DNA of 6,853 bases from Chloroflexota bacterium (lineage in GTDB: Bacteria; Chloroflexota; Dehalococcoidia; Lucifugimonadales; Australimonadaceae): NCBI GenBank assembly GCA_022574265.1, contig JACZSI010000098.1, forward strand, positions 1 through 6,853, in the 5' to 3' direction. Below the pieces are notes generated by a model. The model was not told the DNA's origin. It made no database searches and worked only from the letters and a program-made list of their open reading frames with translations. The position numbers were made by a program, and so were the translations under genes. Positions 1 through 4,228 of this stretch are shown one piece after another; positions within the stretch are counted from its first letter, which is position 1; each line of letters starts with the position of its first letter.

Positions 1-222
1 AGTCGGAACGAAGTCCTCCTCCTTGAGCTCCTTGCGATCGTAGACCTTCACGCCGTCGAGGTAGACCTCGAACCGGCCCTCAGCGACCGGGGTCAGCGCG
101 ATCGAGGTCTTGCGGACCTCCCCATCAGCCAACTCGGCGGCGAGACTCGCCGCCTGCCAGAAGTACCCTCAGGACACGCAGTACTTGATCTCGAGGCGTA
201 CCCTTCCTTCGCTTGGGGGCAT
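1..222 (-). CDS. SelW-like Rdx-family selenoprotein (UGA-encoded Sec), 3' end cut by window
   Basis: Seen: from the ATG at 222-220 the frame runs to the window edge (74 codons) with one TGA at codon 18 (171-169) and no other stop. Around it the protein reads EIKYCVS-U-GYFWQAASLAAEL, giving a C15-x-x-U18 motif just after the first beta strand. Later come GRFEVYLDGVKVYDRKE and EEDF. Known: this matches the SelT/SelW/SelH (Rdx) thioredoxin-like fold, with Cys-x-x-Cys or Cys-x-x-Sec after a short strand, then an alanine-rich helix, then a G-x-FEV...DG..(V/I)..RK hairpin. Family members are about 80-100 residues, so roughly 10-25 are missing. The start is fixed by a perfect AAGGAGG five bases upstream. 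Inference: the TGA is read as selenocysteine, because homology continues in the same frame on both sides and a SECIS-type hairpin follows. The likely role is a cytosolic thiol/selenol redox protein of unknown substrate. Alternative: a nonsense-mutated Cys homologue. A conventional caller would miss this gene. Confidence 0.85.
136..154 (-). promoter_or_regulatory. Putative bacterial SECIS element inside the selenoprotein gene
   Basis: On the minus strand GGCGGCGAGTCTCGCCGCC folds into a perfect 8-bp GC-rich stem closing on GTC, or a 7-bp stem with an AGUCU loop. The stem begins 14 nt after the UGA at 171-169, and the loop G lies 23 nt after it. Known bacterial SECIS elements lie inside the coding region just 3' of the UGA, with the apical loop roughly 16-37 nt downstream and a G among the first loop bases. 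The E. coli fdhF element has a GGUC apical loop. Both conditions are met. The E. coli-type bulged U in the stem is not evident. The hairpin also encodes part of the conserved alanine-rich helix (A-A-S-L-A-A), so some of the GC pairing could be codon bias. The exact 8-bp complementarity at the right distance makes a SECIS more likely. Confidence 0.75.
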
Positions 223-227
223 CGGAA

Positions 228-234
228 CCTCCTT
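228..234 (-). promoter_or_regulatory. Strong Shine-Dalgarno of the selenoprotein gene
   Basis: The minus strand carries AAGGAGG (followed by T, giving the full AAGGAGGT anti-16S match) five bases before the ATG at 222. It is among the strongest ribosome sites in the window. It shows that the short frame before the TGA is a genuine translation start, which is hard to explain if the product were only a 17-residue peptide. Confidence 0.85.
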
Positions 235-246
235 AGTACTCGCCTC

Positions 247-283
247 TCGGCCCGATACGCTCGGGCCGATGCGTGGCATCGGC
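247..283 (-). repeat. Two overlapping inverted repeats (alternative hairpins) in selenoprotein leader
   Basis: Two perfect inverted repeats share bases. Hairpin A pairs 247-255 (TCGGCCCGA) with 261-269 (TCGGGCCGA): 9 bp around a 5-nt loop. Hairpin B pairs 265-272 (GCCGATGC) with 276-283 (GCATCGGC): 8 bp around a 3-nt loop. Since 265-269 belongs to both, the two cannot form together. On the minus strand, B comes first and A ends 12 nt before the Shine-Dalgarno of the selenoprotein gene. They could be a leader switch, operator half-sites in the divergent region, or a bidirectional termination structure, although there is no T tract. No known riboswitch class is recognised. The remainder of 223-342 shows no other gene. 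Confidence 0.5.
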
Positions 284-287
284 ACCC

Positions 288-296
288 AAGATACCA
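288..296 (-). promoter_or_regulatory. Possible extended -10 promoter for selenoprotein gene
   Basis: The minus strand reads TGGTATCTT, an extended -10 form (TG-n-TATCTT). Transcription would start near 281-282, placing most of the paired hairpins and the Shine-Dalgarno in a leader of about 60 nt. No convincing -35 hexamer is seen 16-18 nt upstream, which suits an extended -10 site but leaves the call weak. Confidence 0.3.
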
Positions 297-327
297 CCAG
301 CGCCGGCCGCGGACACGTCCGAGGCGA

Positions 328-333
328 TAGAAT
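328..333 (+). promoter_or_regulatory. Possible -10 box of the exosortase-like gene
   Basis: TAGAAT lies so close to the ATG at 343 that transcription would start at about 340-341, giving a leaderless or nearly leaderless mRNA. This agrees with the lack of a Shine-Dalgarno before this ATG. No -35-like hexamer is visible. Confidence 0.3.
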
Positions 334-342
334 AGCGCCATC

Positions 343-852
343 ATGCGCAGCACCGCGTTCCGGACGCTACGGAGTGCCGCACCGGTCGTCCTCGTCACCG
401 GGGCGCTCGGCGTCGCGCTCTACGCCTACTTCCAGGCCTTCGGCTCGGGGCTGATGGACCGGGTCACGGGTTGGACCGCGCTCTCGGCGGCGCTCCCGCT
501 CCAGATGCTCGGGGCCGACGTGGAGGTGTACGGCACCATCGTGGCGTCCGACCGTTTCGCCTACAACATCGTCGCCGAGTGCACGCTCGTGGGGCCGCTG
601 CTGCTTTATGTGGCGGCGGTGCTCGCCTACCCGGCAGGTCTCGCTTCGAAGGCTTCCGGCGTCGCGCTCGGCCTGCTCGCCATCGGCGGTCTGAACATCG
701 TCCGCCTGGTCTCGCTCTTCTACGTCGGCACCTATGCGCCGCAGCACCTCGACGTGGTCCACCTAGTCGTCTGGCAAGGTGTGATGGTGCTCAGCGTCGT
801 CATGCTATGGCTGTTCTGGGTGCAACGGTCCGGTCGTGCGCGAGCCGCCTAG
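343..852 (+). CDS. Short exosortase/archaeosortase-family membrane protein
   Basis: 169 residues with about four membrane helices (roughly 12-32, 82-98, 104-127, 138-160). Seen: an A-E-C80-T-L motif at the start of helix 2, N118-I-V-R121-L in helix 3, and H135/H140 before helix 4. Known: exosortases and archaeosortases are membrane transpeptidases with a Cys/Arg/His active site, arranged as E-C-(S/T), N-x-x-R, then a late His. They cut the C-terminal tripartite tag of exported proteins and attach the cleaved protein to the envelope. The order and spacing match, although this protein is shorter than the eight-helix type (EpsH/XrtA) and belongs with minimal family members. I cannot assign a named subtype. 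The ATG at 343 has no clear Shine-Dalgarno but follows a -10-like box. The stop overlaps the next gene by 17 nt, implying coupling. No gene encoding a tagged substrate is visible here. Confidence 0.75.
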   Translation: MRSTAFRTLRSAAPVVLVTGALGVALYAYFQAFGSGLMDRVTGWTALSAALPLQMLGADVEVYGTIVASDRFAYNIVAECTLVGPLLLYVAAVLAYPAGLASKASGVALGLLAIGGLNIVRLVSLFYVGTYAPQHLDVVHLVVWQGVMVLSVVMLWLFWVQRSGRARAA

Positions 853-1348
853 CCTGCTGCGCACGGGGCTCGCCGCCGCCTGGAGCCTCGGGGTCGCCGC
901 CGTCGTCTGGCTCCGCGTCAGCCCACTGTACGAGGGGTGGCTGGTAGCCGCGGGCAACGCCGTCCTCCCCGGCGACCTTCGGCTCGAGAGGATCGGCGCT
1001 TCGATCATGGTCGGCAGCGGCGACGCCTATCTCCATGCCATCGACACGCTGGTCCTCCACTCGGGCATCGTGGCCGTCCTCGCGGTCGTGGCCGCGACGC
1101 CGGCTCGCTCCTGGCGCTGGCGGGCCACGGCGGTGCTCGCGGTCGTCGGTGGGCTCTTCGCCCTTCAGGTCGCGGGCGTCTCCGCGTTCGCGCTGGCGCT
1201 GCGGAGTGCGGCGGGCGGCGGCGTGGCGCCCGGCGATGCGTTCATCGGCTTCGCCATCTTCTGGGCGCTGACGCCGCTGGTGGTGGGAGGCGCCTGGGCA
1301 CACCGGTTCTGGCTCGGGAGCTTCCGGCGGGTGGAGAACGCGGCCTAG
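836..1348 (+). CDS. Four-helix membrane protein overlapping the exosortase gene, possible inactive counterpart
   Basis: 170 residues from a GTG start at 836 that overlaps the preceding gene by 17 nt, with no clear Shine-Dalgarno, so translation is probably coupled. Helices lie roughly at 8-26, 71-89, 97-122 and 135-157. I do not recognise a family. By eye, helix number, spacing and total length track the exosortase-like protein upstream. Both have one N-terminal helix, a 40-residue extracytoplasmic-looking stretch with L-P and an amphipathic VEVYG/LRLER-type strand, then three closely spaced helices. The E-C-T, N-x-x-R and His positions are not preserved (for example V-A-G-V where N-x-x-R would be). 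Inference: a diverged, non-catalytic partner or an accessory subunit. The similarity is weak and could be generic to small hydrophobic proteins. Its TAG shares a CTAG with the stop of the convergent amidohydrolase gene. Confidence 0.65.
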   Translation: MREPPSLLRTGLAAAWSLGVAAVVWLRVSPLYEGWLVAAGNAVLPGDLRLERIGASIMVGSGDAYLHAIDTLVLHSGIVAVLAVVAATPARSWRWRATAVLAVVGGLFALQVAGVSAFALALRSAAGGGVAPGDAFIGFAIFWALTPLVVGGAWAHRFWLGSFRRVENAA

Positions 1349-1349
1349 G
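1344..1349. other. Shared palindromic stop (CCTAGG) of convergent genes
   Basis: CCTAGG contains TAG on both strands. The plus TAG at 1346-1348 ends the membrane protein and the minus TAG at 1347-1345 ends the amidohydrolase, so the genes overlap by four bases. There is no room for a terminator between them, and both transcripts must read into the antisense of the other. Confidence 0.9.
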
Positions 1350-2475
1350 ACGGGATATCGAGCCCGTAGAGACCGGCCACCGTCTCGACCGTCATCCGCC
1401 GCCGGACCTCGTCCGGCACTCCGTCGAACACCTCGTCCAGCACCTTGCGCGAGTTCGGCCAGACCGCATCGTGGTGCGGAAAGTCGTTCCCCCACAGCAG
1501 CGTCCCGGCACCGATCGCATCGCGCGTGAGCACGCCCTCGCGGTCGTCCTCGAACGTCGCGTGGAACTGCCGTCGCCAGTACTCGGAGGGCTTGAGGTCC
1601 AGGTAGTCCGGGGCCGCGGCTCGACTCCGGTAGAGCGAGTGGTCGAGCCGCTCCAGCCAGTTGGCTATCCACCCCGTGTTGAACTCGGCGCAGACGAACC
1701 GGAGGCCGGGGAACCGGTGCGCGACCCCGTGGCAGATGAGGTCGGACAGCGTGAACTGGATCATCGTCGGCGCGCTCGCGTACGCGGCGAAGAGGTCGGC
1801 GCCCTCCAGGCCGGTGAGCGCACCGTGGGCCTGGGTGAAGATGTGCATGCTGAGGGGGAAGTGCGCCTCCTCGGCCCGTGCCCACACGCCATCGTAGATG
1901 GGGTCGTGGTACCGGTGGTGGCCGGGAGCCGAGCAGGGGATGGCCCCGCCCCGGTAGCCCATCGCTATGACGCGCTCCAGCTCCAGCTCGGCGGCTTGGG
2001 GGTCCTGCATCGGGATGAGCGCCAGGCCGACCAATCGGTCCGGCGCTTCGGAGCAGTAGCCGTGGAGCCAGTCGTTGTAGTTGTGGATCGCGCTGACCAG
2101 CACCTCCGTGTCCGGGTTGGCGGAGAAGCGCATGAAGAGGCTCGGATAGAGGACCTCGCCCGCCACCCCGTCGAGGTCCTGGTCCTTCAGACGCGCGATC
2201 GGGTCCGCGATACCGGGGCGCAGCCCCGCGTACCCGAGGCGTATGACGCGGTCGGTCTCGGGATCGTCGAGGCTACGGCCGGCGATGCCGAGGCGCCCGA
2301 CCCCTCCGAGCGCCGAGCCGAGCTGCTCCCCCGTCGCCGGCGTGAACACGAAGTCTCCGCGTCCCTCCTCGTGCACGATCCGGGGAGCCCGGTCGCCGAA
2401 CCGCTCCTCGAGCCCCGCGAACACCTCCGGCGGCTCGATGATGTGCGAGTCGGCGGAGATCCCCGTAGAAGCCAT
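1345..2475 (-). CDS. Amidohydrolase-2 family metal-dependent hydrolase/decarboxylase
   Basis: 376 residues, normal for the ACMSD/amidohydrolase-2 TIM-barrel family (PF04909-like). Seen: the N-terminal strand A-D9-S-H11-I-I-E14-P-P, M-H211-I-F after strand 5, the F-P-G-L-R-F-V-C-A-E264 segment followed by a G-W-I..WLERLD helix, and L-W-G-N-D331-F-P-H-H-D-A-V-W-P-N-S near the C terminus. Known: these are the usual metal and acid/base positions. Members hydrolyse or decarboxylate aromatic and other carboxylic substrates. The first motif is D-x-H-x-x-E-P rather than the classic H-x-H, as in many members of this subgroup. Substrate unknown. A GTG at 2493 would add six residues, but the ATG at 2475 has GGGGGAGG just upstream at good spacing and is preferred. 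The gene follows the SDR gene by 75 nt on the same strand, so a shared transcript is likely. Confidence 0.85.
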   Translation of the reverse strand: MASTGISADSHIIEPPEVFAGLEERFGDRAPRIVHEEGRGDFVFTPATGEQLGSALGGVGRLGIAGRSLDDPETDRVIRLGYAGLRPGIADPIARLKDQDLDGVAGEVLYPSLFMRFSANPDTEVLVSAIHNYNDWLHGYCSEAPDRLVGLALIPMQDPQAAELELERVIAMGYRGGAIPCSAPGHHRYHDPIYDGVWARAEEAHFPLSMHIFTQAHGALTGLEGADLFAAYASAPTMIQFTLSDLICHGVAHRFPGLRFVCAEFNTGWIANWLERLDHSLYRSRAAAPDYLDLKPSEYWRRQFHATFEDDREGVLTRDAIGAGTLLWGNDFPHHDAVWPNSRKVLDEVFDGVPDEVRRRMTVETVAGLYGLDIPS

Positions 2476-2550
2476 CTCGTCCCTCCCCCTCACGCCCCGT
2501 GGCGTGCGGCCTGAAGCTTACCGCGAAACCCCCAGGGCCGGGGCCGGCCG

Positions 2551-3384
2551 CTAGGTTGCTGGCGGCTTCCGCCCGAGCTGCGGCCAGGCCGCCGGGGCCG
2601 CGGCCCGCTCGAGGTTCTCCTCGGCCGAGCGCCCCTCGTCCCAGTGCATGGCGATGACGCGCATGCCGTTCACGCCGCCCGCCGCATCCGACGCGAGCCA
2701 GACGGCGGGCGGACCCATGACCTCCGGCTGCACGAGCGCGCTCCGGTCGCGGTCCCAGCGCTGGTTGAAGTTGGTGTTGGTGCCGCCGCCGGGCAGCAGC
2801 GCGTTCGCCGTGACGCCGGTGCCTTCGAGCGCCGGGGCCATCGAGGCGACCAGCGCCTCGTGAGCCGACTTCGAGGGGCCGTAGGGGATGTCGCGGATCA
2901 TGGTGTCGAGGTTCGTGGTGACGCCGATCACCCGGCCCCAGCCCTGCGCCACCATGTGGCCGACCGCCGCGCGCGCCATCAGGAAAGGCCCGTTGACGTT
3001 GACGTCGATCACCCGGCTCCAGACCGCCGGCGGCAGCTCCCAGAAGGGCGGGTGCTCGGTCTCCGGCAGCCCGGCGTGGCGCGCATTGATGCCCGCGTGG
3101 TTGATGAGCACGTGCAGTCCGCCGAGCCCCTCGATCGTCTCGCTCACCGCACGCTGCGCGTCGTCCCAGCTGCTGATGTCGCCGACGATCGGCAGCACGG
3201 CATCATCCCCGGCGACCTCGCGCACGTCGCTAGCGCTTCGTTCCAACGAGGCCGCGTCCACGTCCATCATGGCGACGCGAGCGCCCGCCGCGCCGAGGGC
3301 GAGGGCCATCACGCGCCCCATGCCGATGGTGCTGCCCGCACCGGTGATGAGCGCAACCTTGCCGCTCAGGGTTCCCGTGGCCAT
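2551..3384 (-). CDS. Short-chain dehydrogenase/reductase (SDR) family oxidoreductase
   Basis: 277 residues, a single Rossmann domain. Seen: cofactor loop T14-G-A-G-S-T-I-G-M-G, acidic D41 after strand 2 (favours NAD(H) over NADP(H)), V-G-D69-I, I-N-H-A-G at 94-98 (classical N-N-A-G), N-V-N-G at 129-132, and Y168-x-x-x-K172. Known: Tyr, Lys, Ser and Asn drive hydride transfer to or from a carbonyl/alcohol. Oddity: the classical Ser, 13 residues before Tyr, is absent. The strand reads V-T-T-N-L-D-T-M, with Thr156/157 as the nearest hydroxyls. The glycine-rich loop also has S-T-I-G rather than G-I-G. Substrate unknown, and activity may be altered. The ATG at 3384 has AGGAG seven bases upstream. 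The amidohydrolase follows downstream, which suggests successive steps on a common substrate, and the isochorismatase-fold gene is divergent. Confidence 0.88.
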   Translation of the reverse strand: MATGTLSGKVALITGAGSTIGMGRVMALALGAAGARVAMMDVDAASLERSASDVREVAGDDAVLPIVGDISSWDDAQRAVSETIEGLGGLHVLINHAGINARHAGLPETEHPPFWELPPAVWSRVIDVNVNGPFLMARAAVGHMVAQGWGRVIGVTTNLDTMIRDIPYGPSKSAHEALVASMAPALEGTGVTANALLPGGGTNTNFNQRWDRDRSALVQPEVMGPPAVWLASDAAGGVNGMRVIAMHWDEGRSAEENLERAAAPAAWPQLGRKPPAT

Positions 3385-3409
3385 GCGTCCGCTCCTTCGG
3401 CCAGCCAGC

Positions 3410-3417
3410 CCCTAGGG
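3410..3417. repeat. CCCTAGGG palindrome in divergent SDR/isochorismatase-fold promoter region
   Basis: An exact 8-bp palindrome lies 26 bases upstream of the SDR start, between the two divergent genes. It could be a small operator site, but at this length chance is a real alternative. Confidence 0.25.
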
Positions 3418-3446
3418 TAGCAGCCAGGCGCCACCGCAGGGTGCGC

Positions 3447-3475
3447 TTGCCACGGGCGCGACCTCCGCTTAGTCT
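3447..3475 (+). promoter_or_regulatory. Putative sigma-70-type promoter of the isochorismatase-fold gene
   Basis: TTGCCA (3447-3452, one mismatch to TTGACA) is followed after exactly 17 bases by TAGTCT (3470-3475). Transcription would start near 3482, giving a leader of about 20 nt. The Shine-Dalgarno TGGAGG at 3491-3496 lies six bases before the ATG at 3503. This is the only promoter in the window with both boxes recognisable. Confidence 0.5.
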
Positions 3476-3502
3476 GCGGGCAGCGAATGTTGGAGGCATC
3501 GA

Positions 3503-4156
3503 ATGTCCTACACGACTCTCGATCCGGCCAAGACGGGCGTGCTCTTCTTCGACATGCTCAACGCGGGCTTCGGCACGCACGACGAGGCCTACGAACGGCT
3601 CAAGGCCTCGATCGTCGAGCGCTGCGTCCGGGTACGGGAGGCCGCCGACGCCCACGGCATCCCCGTCTTCTTCGCGCGGGCCGACCACCGGCCGGACGGC
3701 AAGGACGCGGTGATCCTGTACAGCGACCTGAACCGGGCCCACGAGCCCTGGAAGGACCCAGAGAACGACCGCTTCAAGCCGTACCGGGCCAACCTGGCGG
3801 GCCAGTGGGGATCGCAGGTCATCGACGAGCTCGGGGCCGGCCCCGACGACTACATGATCCCGAAGCACCGCAAGAACGCCTTCTTCCAGACGAGACTTGA
3901 GCTCAGCGTGCGCTCACGCGGCATCGACACGATCGTGCTCTGCGGCTCCGCCATCCCCTCGGGCATCGCGGCCACGGTCTACGGAGCGCAGGACCTCGAC
4001 CTCAACGTCGTGGTCGTCCGCGACGCCTGCCAGCCGAAGGCGGGCCCCGTCCACGACGCGTTCATGGACCGTGTCTTCCCCCGCATCGGCCGCGTGCGGA
4101 CGGCCGATGAGGTGGTCGAGATGATGCGCGCGGGAGCCGCCGAGCCATCCCGATAG
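3503..4156 (+). CDS. Isochorismatase-fold hydrolase with Gly in place of the catalytic Cys
   Basis: 217 residues, typical family length. Seen: F-F-D17-M on strand 1, I-P-K121-H-R-K-N-A-F before the active-site helix, V-L-C-G-S-A-I-P-S-G154-I-A-A-T where cysteine hydrolases have G-V-A-T-N-x-C-V-x-S-T, then V-V-R-D-A-C. A gapless alignment by eye to the RutB/nicotinamidase-type pattern puts Gly154 at the nucleophile position. Asp17 and Lys121 are kept. Known: cysteine members hydrolyse amides and ureas through a D-K-C triad. True isochorismatases (EntB, PhzD) also carry Gly there and hydrolyse a vinyl ether without a thiol. Inference: not a nicotinamidase-like cysteine hydrolase; perhaps a vinyl-ether hydrolase or a non-catalytic relative. 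No siderophore or phenazine genes are nearby. TGGAGG six bases before the ATG supports the start. Confidence 0.85.
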   Translation: MSYTTLDPAKTGVLFFDMLNAGFGTHDEAYERLKASIVERCVRVREAADAHGIPVFFARADHRPDGKDAVILYSDLNRAHEPWKDPENDRFKPYRANLAGQWGSQVIDELGAGPDDYMIPKHRKNAFFQTRLELSVRSRGIDTIVLCGSAIPSGIAATVYGAQDLDLNVVVVRDACQPKAGPVHDAFMDRVFPRIGRVRTADEVVEMMRAGAAEPSR

Positions 4157-4178
4157 CTGGCCCGGCGACGCTTAGGCG

Positions 4179-4193
4179 CGGCGGTAACCGCCG
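4179..4193. repeat. Perfect hairpin before the helicase promoter
   Basis: CGGCGGTAACCGCCG is a 6-7 bp perfect inverted repeat around a tiny loop, 23 bases after the isochorismatase-fold stop. No T run follows, so it is a poor intrinsic terminator. It may be a Rho-independent element of the GC-rich type, an operator just upstream of the helicase -10 box, or chance. Confidence 0.35.
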
Positions 4194-4211
4194 TGGCGGG
4201 GCTCGAAAGCG

Positions 4212-4220
4212 TGCTACAAT
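4212..4220 (+). promoter_or_regulatory. Extended -10 promoter of the helicase-TypA pair
   Basis: TGCTACAAT is an extended -10 (TG-n-TACAAT, five of six consensus bases). Transcription would start near 4227, one or two bases before the ATG at 4229, giving a leaderless or nearly leaderless message. No good -35 is present, as is usual for extended -10 sites. Only a weak AGGG precedes the ATG. Confidence 0.5.
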
Positions 4221-4228
4221 AGGGCAGC

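Noticed and set aside
169..171. TGA as an ordinary stop, making the left-edge gene a pseudogene
   Set aside because: The stop falls exactly on the second redox position of a C-x-x-C/U motif, family sequence continues in frame, and a SECIS-type hairpin follows. Random nonsense mutation would not be expected to show all three, although it is not fully excluded.
93..398. 101-codon open frame on the minus strand over the divergent region
   Set aside because: It has an Arg-rich product, no ribosome site, and would cover the promoter region and the selenoprotein start in another frame.
800..1885. 361-codon open frame on the minus strand
   Set aside because: It overlaps two better-supported genes. 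Its product is a Pro/Arg/Gly-rich frame artefact.
937..2514. 525-codon open frame on the plus strand
   Set aside because: It lies antisense to the amidohydrolase and partly out of frame with the membrane protein. Its product is Arg/Val/Glu-rich low-complexity sequence with no family motifs, a high-GC shadow frame.
2494..2550. GC-rich inverted repeats between the SDR and amidohydrolase as a terminator
   Set aside because: The repeats are short CCGG-type palindromes with no T tract, as expected by chance in such GC-rich sequence.
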